Source of the DNA: Prado023 sp964418695
GTDB taxonomy: Bacteria; Actinomycetota; Actinomycetes; S36-B12; CAIYMF01
Assembly (NCBI GenBank): GCA_964418695.1
Contig: CAYQMN010000001.1
Coordinates: 231,178-295,177 of the forward strand
DNA: 64,000 bases
Direction of reading: 5' to 3'
The notes below the pieces were generated by a model that saw only the letters and a program-made list of their open reading frames with translations, ran no database searches and was not told the DNA's origin. Positions 9,346 to 16,174 of this stretch are shown here, in pieces (within the stretch, counting starts at the first letter, position 1; each line of letters starts with the position of its first letter). Both the position numbers and the translations under genes were made by a program.

Positions 9346-9810
9346 ATGCCCGAGCCCACCCCCGAGCACTACTCCGAGCGGCTCTGGCCCGGTATCTGGC
9401 TGTGGCTGGTGGCACTGGGCATGCTCGCGATGCTCGCCATCGCCTACGGCGCCGCCCTGGGCGCCGGGGTCGGCTGGCTGATGGCGCTGACCGGGGCCGC
9501 GCTGCTCGCGCTGCTCGTGTGGTGGGGCACGCCGCGAATCTCCGTGAGCCCCGCGGGCCTGCAGGCCGGGCGAGCCACCCTGCCCTGGGAGTGCGTCGGC
9601 CGGGTCGTCGAGCTGGACGCGAGCGGCGTGCAGCACGCCCGCGGTCCACAGGGCGATCCGAGCGCGTTCGCGCTGTCCCGGCCCGGGGTGGGGCCGGGCG
9701 CGGTCGTCGTCGAGGTGCTGGACCCGCAGGACCCGCATCGGACGTGGCTGCTCTCGACCCGAGATCCCGCCGGACTGACGCGCGCCATCACTGGAACCCT
9801 GGAAGGCTGA
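9346..9810 (+). CDS. DUF3093 membrane protein
   Basis: A 154-residue protein with two adjacent N-terminal membrane helices (WLWLVALGMLAMLAIAYGAA and GVGWLMALTGAALLALLVWW) followed by a soluble beta-rich domain (ISVSPAGLQAGRATLPWECVG ... TWLLSTRDPAGLTRAI) that resembles a PH-type fold. Belongs to the actinobacterial DUF3093 family (Rv2698-like) and lies divergent from dut, as in mycobacteria. Function unknown. Confidence 0.82.
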   Translation: MPEPTPEHYSERLWPGIWLWLVALGMLAMLAIAYGAALGAGVGWLMALTGAALLALLVWWGTPRISVSPAGLQAGRATLPWECVGRVVELDASGVQHARGPQGDPSAFALSRPGVGPGAVVVEVLDPQDPHRTWLLSTRDPAGLTRAITGTLEG

Positions 9811-9815
9811 CCCGC

Positions 9816-10112
9816 ATGAGCGACATCTCCACCGCCCCGGACAAGTCCACGGCGCGCATGCTGGCGCCGATCGTCGTCCTGGGCGCCACCTGGGCGGCCC
9901 GCAAGGGCATGAACAAGGGCTACGAGGCTGCGACCGGGCACGTCGCCCCCCGGGCCGCCGAGCGCGAGCCCTCGCTGGTGTCCAAGGTGCTGTGGGCCGC
10001 CGCGATGGCCGGAGTGGTGGTGCTGGTCGAGAGCCTCATCTGGAGCGCGATCGACGCGTTCGACGGCGAGCTCGCCGAGGACGACTTCGTCGAAGGTGCC
10101 CTGCAGGAGTGA
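9816..10112 (+). CDS. DUF4235 small membrane protein
   Basis: A 98-residue protein with two likely membrane segments (MLAPIVVLGATWAARKGMNKGY and VLWAAAMAGVVVLVESLIW) and an acidic C-terminus. The MNKGYEAATG stretch is typical of DUF4235. It starts five nucleotides after the DUF3093 stop, so the two form an operon. Function unknown. Confidence 0.78.
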   Translation: MSDISTAPDKSTARMLAPIVVLGATWAARKGMNKGYEAATGHVAPRAAEREPSLVSKVLWAAAMAGVVVLVESLIWSAIDAFDGELAEDDFVEGALQE

Positions 10113-10139
10113 CCGAGGACGACCCAGGTCGTCCTTCGA

Positions 10140-10442
10140 TCAGGAGGCGCACTCCCGGCAGATCGGCAGCCCGTTGCGCTCACCGGCCAGCTGGCTGCGG
10201 TGGTGCACCAGGAAGCAGCTGCCGCAGGTGAACTCATCGCTCTGGCGAGGCAGCACACGCACGCTCAGGCTCTCGTCTGACAGGTCCGCGCCGGGCAGCT
10301 CGAGGTTCTCGGCGAGCTCGGTCTCGTCGACGTCGACCGTGCTCGCGGCCTTGTCCACGCGCCTGGCCTTCAGCTCCTCGATGGAGTCCTCGGCAAGGCC
10401 GTCGTCCTCGGTCTTGCGCGGCGCGTCGTAATCGGTGGCCAT
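10140..10442 (-). CDS. DUF4193 zinc-ribbon protein
   Basis: A 100-residue acidic protein (Rv2699c-like). The N-terminal half is charged and probably disordered; the C-terminal 35 residues hold two cysteine pairs, FTCGSC and ICREC, spaced like a zinc ribbon, with LVHHRSQLAGERNGLPICREC matching the family signature. Probably nucleic-acid or protein binding; exact role unknown. Confidence 0.85.
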   Translation of the reverse strand: MATDYDAPRKTEDDGLAEDSIEELKARRVDKAASTVDVDETELAENLELPGADLSDESLSVRVLPRQSDEFTCGSCFLVHHRSQLAGERNGLPICRECAS

Positions 10443-10589
10443 CTGGCGTGCACTCTCCCCACGGTGGGATGGTCGGCGTTCAAGGATTCGGTACAACAGG
10501 CAACGGGCCGGAAGTATGCCCGGTCACGCGCGCGCATTCTGCACCATCCCGCCCGGGCCCGCAGGGGCAGGGCCGTGAAGGAGGACTCC

Positions 10590-11111
10590 ATGCCCCTGTA
10601 CGCGATCGGCGAGCGCCGGCCGCAGGTCGATCCGACCGCGTTCGTGCACCCGGACGCCGTGCTCATCGGGTCGGTCCGGATCGGCCCCGGCGCGTCGGTG
10701 TGGCCCGGCGCCGTGCTGCGCGGGGACACCGGCCGGATCGTCATCGGAGCCGCGACCTCGGTGCAGGACGGGTCGATCCTGCACTGCACGTCCGCTCTGG
10801 ACACGGTCGTCGGCGCACGCTGTGTGCTCGGTCACCGCGTCCACATCGAGGGCGCCACGATCGAGGACGACAGCCTCGTGGGCTCCGGCGCGGTGGTGCT
10901 GCACCGCGTGGTGGTGCGGTCCGGCGGGTTCGTGGCCGCCGGCGCGGTGGTCTCGCCGGGGACCGAGGTGCCCGCCGGCGCGATGGCGATGGGGGTGCCG
11001 GCGCGGGTCCGCCCGGACAGCGCGCCGCGGGCGGTCATCGAGTCCTCGGTGCGCACCTACGGCGAGCTGACGACGTGGTACCGGCAGGCCCTGGTCCGGC
11101 TGGACGAGTAG
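10590..11111 (+). CDS. Gamma-carbonic anhydrase-fold protein (left-handed beta-helix)
   Basis: A 173-residue protein built of hexapeptide repeats (VLIGSVRIGPGASVWPGAVLRGD, IVIGAATSVQDGSILHC, VVGARCVLGHRVHIEG, SLVGSGAVVLHRVVVRSGGFVAAGAVV), the left-handed parallel beta-helix of the gamma-CA/YrdA/PaaY group. Metal-ligand histidines are seen in ILHCT and in the GHRVHIEG block. Carbonic anhydrase activity is uncertain in this group; a thioesterase or assembly role is possible. Start ATG has GGAGG eight nucleotides upstream. Confidence 0.85.
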   Translation: MPLYAIGERRPQVDPTAFVHPDAVLIGSVRIGPGASVWPGAVLRGDTGRIVIGAATSVQDGSILHCTSALDTVVGARCVLGHRVHIEGATIEDDSLVGSGAVVLHRVVVRSGGFVAAGAVVSPGTEVPAGAMAMGVPARVRPDSAPRAVIESSVRTYGELTTWYRQALVRLDE

Positions 11112-11139
11112 GCGCTCATGGCCAGCGGGTGACCCGGGG

Positions 11140-11994
11140 TCAGTCCCGGTCGGCGCCGGAGGCCGCCAGCAGCTGGGCCCAGTGCGCGGCCAGGTGCGGC
11201 GGGGCCAGCCAGGTCAGCTCGGTCGAGGGCTGGCCGTCGCCCGGGCCGCCGGCCACCAGCCCGGACTCGGTGGCGATCAGCACACCGGCCGCGAAGTCCC
11301 AGGGGTTCAGGCCGCGCTCGTAGTAGCAGTCGAGCAGGCCCTCGGCCGTCCAGCACAGGTCCACCGCGGCCGCCCCGGCCCGCCGGATGTCGCGCACCTG
11401 CGGCAGCACCAGCGCGAGCGTGCGCGCCTGCGCGGCGCGGCGCGTCGCGGCGTAGCCGAACCCGGTCCCGACCAGGGCCTGACCCAGGTCGGCGGGCGCG
11501 TTGGGGATGAGCGCGTGGACCCCGCGCGCGTCGACGCGGACCGCTCCCCCGCCACGCACGGCCACGTACGTGTGTCCGTAGACCGGCGCGTCGACCACGC
11601 CGACCCGCACGATCCCGTCGACCTCGGCAGCCACGCTGACGGCCCAGCCGGGCAGCCGGTAGAGGTAGTTCACCGTCCCGTCCAGCGGGTCGAGGATCCA
11701 GCGCACCCCGGTCGTCCCCGGGCGCACCGAGCCCTCCTCGCCGAGCAGGCCGTCGTCGGGGCGGTCCCCGAGCAGGATCCGCACCAGCAGGTCCTCGGCG
11801 GCGCGGTCCATCTGCGTGACCACGTCGGTGCGACTGGTCTTCGTGTCGACCTCCAGCCGGTCGCCGCGCGCCGAGAGCAGCAGGTCGCCGGCGGCCCGCG
11901 CCGCCCGCCACGCCACTGCCAGCAGCGGGTCGGACATCGGCAGGGCGGGCGGCTCGCCACCCCGCAGGCCCAGGTCGTCCCGCGGCGAGCTCAC
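11140..11994 (-). CDS. suhB: Inositol monophosphatase family phosphatase
   Basis: A 284-residue magnesium-dependent phosphatase of the inositol-monophosphatase/SuhB/HisN group. Metal-binding motifs are complete: LGEEGS, WILDPLDGTVNYLY (D-P-L-D-G-T) and NPWDFAAGVLIATESG near the C-terminus. The substrate (inositol-1-phosphate, or histidinol-phosphate) cannot be decided from sequence; its position matches Rv2701c (suhB). The GTG at 11992-11994 overlaps the ferrochelatase stop as GTGA and is preferred; ATG at 11937 would remove 19 variable residues. Confidence 0.85.
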   Translation of the reverse strand: MSSPRDDLGLRGGEPPALPMSDPLLAVAWRAARAAGDLLLSARGDRLEVDTKTSRTDVVTQMDRAAEDLLVRILLGDRPDDGLLGEEGSVRPGTTGVRWILDPLDGTVNYLYRLPGWAVSVAAEVDGIVRVGVVDAPVYGHTYVAVRGGGAVRVDARGVHALIPNAPADLGQALVGTGFGYAATRRAAQARTLALVLPQVRDIRRAGAAAVDLCWTAEGLLDCYYERGLNPWDFAAGVLIATESGLVAGGPGDGQPSTELTWLAPPHLAAHWAQLLAASGADRD

Positions 11995-13037
11995 GAGGCC
12001 ACCCGCTCGCACAGGGCCGGCCGGGAGGCCCGCGGGTTCGGGCAGCAGTCCGGGGCGCACGGCAGCGCGCGCGCCGGCAGGGCCCCGACGACCGGGCGCT
12101 CGGGCTGGGCCGGGCCGTCCAGCTCGGCCCGACGCTCGGCGAGCAGGTCGGCCACCATGGCCACGAACCGCGGGTCGGTGCCGGGGGTGGCGGCGCGAGC
12201 GACCGGCAGCCCGAACCCCTCGGCGTCGCGCACGGCCACCGTGTCCAGATCCCAGATGACCTCCATGTGGTCGCTGACGAACCCGATCGGGACGATCGCC
12301 GCGCCCGGCTCGCCGGCCTTGGCCAGCTCGCCCAGCCGCTCGGAGATGTCCGGCTCCAGCCACGGCACATGCGGCGACCCGCTGCGCGACTGGAAGACCA
12401 GGTCCCAATCCGTGGCTCCCACGCCCGCGGCCACGCTCGCCGCCACGTCCTCGTGCTGGGCCAGGTAGTCGCAGCGCTCGGCGTCCGCGGTCGGGATCGA
12501 GTGAGTGGAGAACACCAGCCGCGAGCCGGCCGGCAGCGTGCCCAGCGCGGCCCGGGTGGCGTCGACGAACGGCTGCACGAAGCCCGGGTGGTTGAAGTAG
12601 GGGCGCAGCAGGTGCACGTCCGGGTGCCAGTCCGGCGTCTCCTCGCGGACCGCGGCGACCGCGTCGTGCAGGTTCTCCCGGTACTGCCGGCACCCCGAGT
12701 ACGAGGAGTAGGCCGAGGTGAGGAAGGCGAAGATCCGGGTCACCCCGAGGTCGCGCGCCTCCCGCAGCGCGTCGGCCAGGTACGGGTCCCAGTTGCGATT
12801 GCCCCACAGCAGGGGCAGCTCCTCGCCACGCCGGTCCAGCTCGACGCGGACCGCCGCGACCAGCGCCCGGTTGATCGCGTTGATCGGCGACACCCCGCCG
12901 CGCTGCAGATAGTGGGCGCCGACCTCGACCAGCCGCTCCGGAGGGATGCCGCGACCGCGAGTCACGTTCTCCAGGAAAGGCACGACGTCGTCGGGGCCCT
13001 CCGGACCGCCGAACGACACGATGAGCAGGGCATCCAT
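11991..13037 (-). CDS. hemH: Coproporphyrin ferrochelatase
   Basis: Inserts ferrous iron into coproporphyrin III in the Gram-positive haem route (cpfC in current naming). 348 residues; family blocks ALLIVSFGGPEGPDDVVPFLENV at the N-terminus, YSSYSGCRQYREN, LVFSTHSIPTAD (conserved metal-site His) and VPIGFVSDHMEVIWDLD (conserved Glu) are present. The C-terminal tail contains LPCAPDCCPNP, which with an internal cysteine fits the [2Fe-2S] cluster found in actinobacterial ferrochelatases. Upstream extension of the frame to 13235 lacks coding character. Translationally coupled to the phosphatase gene downstream. Confidence 0.93.
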   Translation of the reverse strand: MDALLIVSFGGPEGPDDVVPFLENVTRGRGIPPERLVEVGAHYLQRGGVSPINAINRALVAAVRVELDRRGEELPLLWGNRNWDPYLADALREARDLGVTRIFAFLTSAYSSYSGCRQYRENLHDAVAAVREETPDWHPDVHLLRPYFNHPGFVQPFVDATRAALGTLPAGSRLVFSTHSIPTADAERCDYLAQHEDVAASVAAGVGATDWDLVFQSRSGSPHVPWLEPDISERLGELAKAGEPGAAIVPIGFVSDHMEVIWDLDTVAVRDAEGFGLPVARAATPGTDPRFVAMVADLLAERRAELDGPAQPERPVVGALPARALPCAPDCCPNPRASRPALCERVAS

Positions 13038-13173
13038 AGGTCTGATCTTCCCCCCATCGGGGCGTTCCGCCTGCCTCGGGCGCGTGCCAGGGCACGCATT
13101 CCGGACACCTTCGGTGTGCCGTGCGGCACAATGGGCGCCGTTCACGCGGTCGGCGGCGATTCCGAGGAGTGCC

Positions 13174-14247
13174 ATGCGCGAGTTGAGGTTCGACGGCCTG
13201 TCCCCCGACGGCACCCAGCTGGTGCTCGCGGGCAAGGACGGCCAGCGCTACGCGGTCACCATCGACGAGAAGATCGAGGCCGCCGTCCGCCGCGACCGCA
13301 GCCGCATCGGCCAGATCGAGATCGAGCAGGCAGGCGTCCTGCGGCCCCGGGAGATCCAGGCCCGCATCCGTGCCGGTGCGACCGCCGAGGACGTGGCAGC
13401 CGCCAGCGGGCTGGCCCTGGAGCACGTGCGCCGGTTCGAAGGCCCGGTCCTGACCGAGCGGGCGTGGGTCGCGCAGCAGGCGCAGGCCACCCAGGTCCGC
13501 CGCCCGGGCGGCGACATCGAGCTGGGCGAGCTCGTCGGCGAGCACCTCACCTCGCTGGGGGTGGACCGCGACCACATCGCCTGGGACGCGTGGCGCCGCG
13601 ACGACGGCCAGTGGGTGGTCATCGCGACGTTCCGGCTCGAGCCCCACGTGCACGTCGCGACGTGGACCTACGACGGGTCCACCCGGACGATGACCGTCGT
13701 GGACCAGAACGCGCGCGAGCTCTCCGCGATGACCCAGGAGCAGCCGCCGCGCCTGGTCGCCTCACGGGCGCCGCTGACCGCGGTCGCCGGGCTGGGCGGC
13801 GGTGCCGCAGGCCAGGACGACGGCACCTGGGACGGGGAGGGCGAGGCGCTGGCCGAGGCCGAGATCGCCGACACCGAGCAAGGGATCGACGACTCGCCCG
13901 ACGGCGAGCAGGGGTGGCTGCCGCTGGGCACGCACGACGAGGACGCCGCCGACGCCGACGCTGAGCAGCCCGAGGCCGAGGCCGGGGCGGACGCGGAGTC
14001 CGGGGCGGCCTCGTCGGTGGGTGGGTCCGCGGACGCCACCGACACCGAGGAGTCCGGAGACGAGCCGCTGTTCGCCGACGCCGACGAAGACGAGGCGGAC
14101 GAGCCAGCGGAGGACCCCGCGACCCCCAGCTCGCCGCTGGACGCCCTGTTCGGACCGGCCACCGGCCCGGCTCCCCAGCGCAGCTCGGGCAAGCCCAGCG
14201 TCCCGAGCTTCGACGACATCCTGTTCGGCCCAGGCCACTCGCGCTGA
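13174..14247 (+). CDS. sepH: SepH-type cell division regulator (DUF3071)
   Basis: A 357-residue cytosolic protein. The N-terminal DUF3071 domain (MRELRFDGLSPDGTQLVLAG, IDEKIEAAVRRDRSRI, LRPREIQARIRAGATAEDVA) ends in a helix-turn-helix-like segment, then a second conserved block DGQWVVIATFR. From about residue 215 the chain is an acidic, Ala/Glu/Asp-rich disordered linker, closing with the short conserved tail SVPSFDDILFG. This build matches SepH, which in Streptomyces and Mycobacterium promotes FtsZ assembly. RBS GAGGAG precedes the ATG; a CACAAT -10 lies at about 13127. Confidence 0.85.
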   Translation: MRELRFDGLSPDGTQLVLAGKDGQRYAVTIDEKIEAAVRRDRSRIGQIEIEQAGVLRPREIQARIRAGATAEDVAAASGLALEHVRRFEGPVLTERAWVAQQAQATQVRRPGGDIELGELVGEHLTSLGVDRDHIAWDAWRRDDGQWVVIATFRLEPHVHVATWTYDGSTRTMTVVDQNARELSAMTQEQPPRLVASRAPLTAVAGLGGGAAGQDDGTWDGEGEALAEAEIADTEQGIDDSPDGEQGWLPLGTHDEDAADADAEQPEAEAGADAESGAASSVGGSADATDTEESGDEPLFADADEDEADEPAEDPATPSSPLDALFGPATGPAPQRSSGKPSVPSFDDILFGPGHSR

Positions 14248-14261
14248 GCGGTCGCGCTGAT

Positions 14262-14282
14262 CCGCCGTCGGGCAGACGGCGG
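14262..14282 (+). terminator. Hairpin after sepH
   Basis: CCGCCGTC-gggca-GACGGCGG, a perfect 8-bp stem with a 5-nt loop, 15 nt after the sepH stop; no T tract follows. Confidence 0.45.
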
Positions 14283-14349
14283 TCACGCTGAGCCGTCTGT
14301 CGCGCCGAGCCGCCCGTCACGCTGAGCCGCCCGTCACGCTGAGCCACCC
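14282..14349. repeat. Four tandem 17-bp repeats between convergent genes
   Basis: Units at 14282-14298, 14299-14315, 14316-14332 and 14333-14349 follow gtcacgctgagccgccc with one to three changes each. The array is flanked by two copies of the 15-mer cgggcagacggcggt (14269-14283 and 14380-14394). It fills most of the 218-nt gap between sepH and the convergent hydrolase gene; no ORF is supported there. Confidence 0.7.
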
Positions 14350-14465
14350 GTGGAGCTGAGCGGTCGCGCTGGGCCCCGCCGGGCAGACGGCGGTGGGGCA
14401 GGGGCCGCCCTTCGCACGCTGGGGGTCGCGCACGTGGGGCCGTCTCGCCTTGAGCTCTCGCCCGC

Positions 14466-15581
14466 TCAGCCGACCGCGAGCCGCAACGGCACCAGCACCT
14501 CGGCGTCCGTGAGCGCCCCGTGCTGCCCGCGCAGCGAGGAGACCAGCGAGTCCACGGTGGCCGAGACCAGCGCCCAGTCCTCCTGCGCGATGACGACCAC
14601 GTCGCCGATCCGCTCCTCGTGCCACTCGTCGGTAGGCCCGTAGAGCGGCAGCACCTCGTCGCGGGTCAGCACCTCGAAGTCACCCGAAAGCCGTGCGCGC
14701 CAAGTCGCGGCGACCTCCTCGGCCCGGCCGGGCTCGGTGTAGACGTGCCGCACCCGGGGCTCGCCGTGGATCGCCTGGACCCCGTCGCGCAGCCCAGGCA
14801 GGGCCTCGATGTCGACCCGCCGATCGTCGGGCACGCCGACCATGCCGTGGTCGGCGGTGACCAGCAGCGCCGCGTCGGGCGCCATGAGGTCGGCCAGTCG
14901 GGCGACCAGCCGGTCCACCACGGGCAGCTCGGCGAGATAGGCCGCCGACCCGGGACCGGCGATGTGACCGGCCTTGTCCAGGTCCGGCCAGTAGACGTAG
15001 GTGAAGCTGGCCCGGCGCTGGGCGCGGGCCCGCTCGATCGTGGTGCGCACCGCGTGGGCGCGCTCCCCCACGGTGTCGGCGCCGACCTGCTCGCCGCCGC
15101 GCAGCGCCGCCCGGGTGAGCCCGGACTCCGTGTACGCGCGCGGGCCGGCGCTGACCACGAGCACGCCGGCGGCGGCCATCCGCTCCAGGACGGTGGGCTC
15201 AGGCTGGGTGGCGATCGGGTTGACGTCCGCGGCCCACCGCAGCGGGTTGAGCACGCCGTCCTCGGGCAGCCGGAAGGCCGTGGAGACGATGCCGTGCAGC
15301 CCGGGCGTCAGGCCCGTGCCCAGCGTCGTCAGCGAGATGGCCGTGCTCGACGGGAACGGCGCGGCCAGCGGCCCGAGCTCGGCCAGCGCGGCGAGCCGGG
15401 GCGCGTGCTCGGCGTGCTCGACCAGCTGCCGGGCGCCCAGGCCGTCGACCAGCAGCACCACCACGTGCCGCATGCCGGGGGGCAGCGACTCGGCCAGCCA
15501 GCCGCCGCGCTCCTGCGAGCCGGGCACGTCCAGGACGTGCGCACAGGCGGGGAGCAGGTCGGCCAGCGACCTGACCGTCAT
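14466..15581 (-). CDS. Alkaline-phosphatase-superfamily hydrolase (nucleotide pyrophosphatase-like)
   Basis: A 371-residue metal-dependent hydrolase of the type I phosphodiesterase/nucleotide pyrophosphatase family. Seen: MRHVVVLLVDGLGARQL (first metal Asp), PFPSSTAISLTTLGTGLTPG with the nucleophile Thr/Ser, YWPDLDKAGHIAGPGS (Asp and His ligands) and LLVTADHGMVGV (D-H ligands). All core ligands appear present. No signal peptide, so cytosolic. Its ATG overlaps the DUF5998 stop (ATGA). Substrate unknown. Confidence 0.85.
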   Translation of the reverse strand: MTVRSLADLLPACAHVLDVPGSQERGGWLAESLPPGMRHVVVLLVDGLGARQLVEHAEHAPRLAALAELGPLAAPFPSSTAISLTTLGTGLTPGLHGIVSTAFRLPEDGVLNPLRWAADVNPIATQPEPTVLERMAAAGVLVVSAGPRAYTESGLTRAALRGGEQVGADTVGERAHAVRTTIERARAQRRASFTYVYWPDLDKAGHIAGPGSAAYLAELPVVDRLVARLADLMAPDAALLVTADHGMVGVPDDRRVDIEALPGLRDGVQAIHGEPRVRHVYTEPGRAEEVAATWRARLSGDFEVLTRDEVLPLYGPTDEWHEERIGDVVVIAQEDWALVSATVDSLVSSLRGQHGALTDAEVLVPLRLAVG

Positions 15582-16153
15582 GGACGCGGTCGATGCACGG
15601 CCGCGGACAGCGCCGCGGCGAACTGCAGGGTCCGGGCCACCGCGGCCGCGCCGTCGCCGGCCTCGGAGACCCGCACCGCGAAGTCGTCGTTGGAGGAGGT
15701 GCCGCTGAAGCCGTGGTCGGCGGTGCAGTCCGGGTCGCCGCAGGTGGCCGGCTCCAGCTCGATGCGGCTCACCGCGCCCCAGCCGATCGTGAGCATGACC
15801 TCGCGGACCGGCCCACCCGGCTTGTGCAGAGCCGGGTTGCCCACGATCCGGTTGACCACCACCGAGGTGATGTCGGACAGCCGCACCGCCTCGGAGTTGG
15901 CCGAGGCGTAGGGCACCGGGCACGTCTCGTCGGCGGGGAAGTCGTCGATGTGCACCACCAGCAGCCGGGTCGGGGTGAGCAGCAGCACCGAGATGTGCCG
16001 GCGCAGCTCGTCGTGGTCGAAGGTCGCCTCGTGCTGGATGACGTAGTGCGCCGGCTCTTCGCCGGCCAGAGCGGTGGCCATGGTGTCGCTGACCAGCTCG
16101 GGGTAGTAGCCGGAGGCGGCGACCTCTTCGCGCAGGCTCGACGACGGATTCAT
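15578..16153 (-). CDS. DUF5998 conserved actinobacterial protein
   Basis: A 191-residue protein with no membrane segment. Recognisable family stretches are SLREEVAASGYYPELVSDTM, RRHISVLLLTPTRLLVVHIDDFP and DPDCTADHGFSGTSSNDDF; the middle resembles a PH-like fold used in many actinobacterial small proteins. A CGDPDC pair of cysteines is present. Coupled to the downstream hydrolase by a 4-bp overlap. Function unknown. Confidence 0.75.
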   Translation of the reverse strand: MNPSSSLREEVAASGYYPELVSDTMATALAGEEPAHYVIQHEATFDHDELRRHISVLLLTPTRLLVVHIDDFPADETCPVPYASANSEAVRLSDITSVVVNRIVGNPALHKPGGPVREVMLTIGWGAVSRIELEPATCGDPDCTADHGFSGTSSNDDFAVRVSEAGDGAAAVARTLQFAAALSAAVHRPRP

Positions 16154-16174
16154 CGGCGAATCATCCCACGGACC

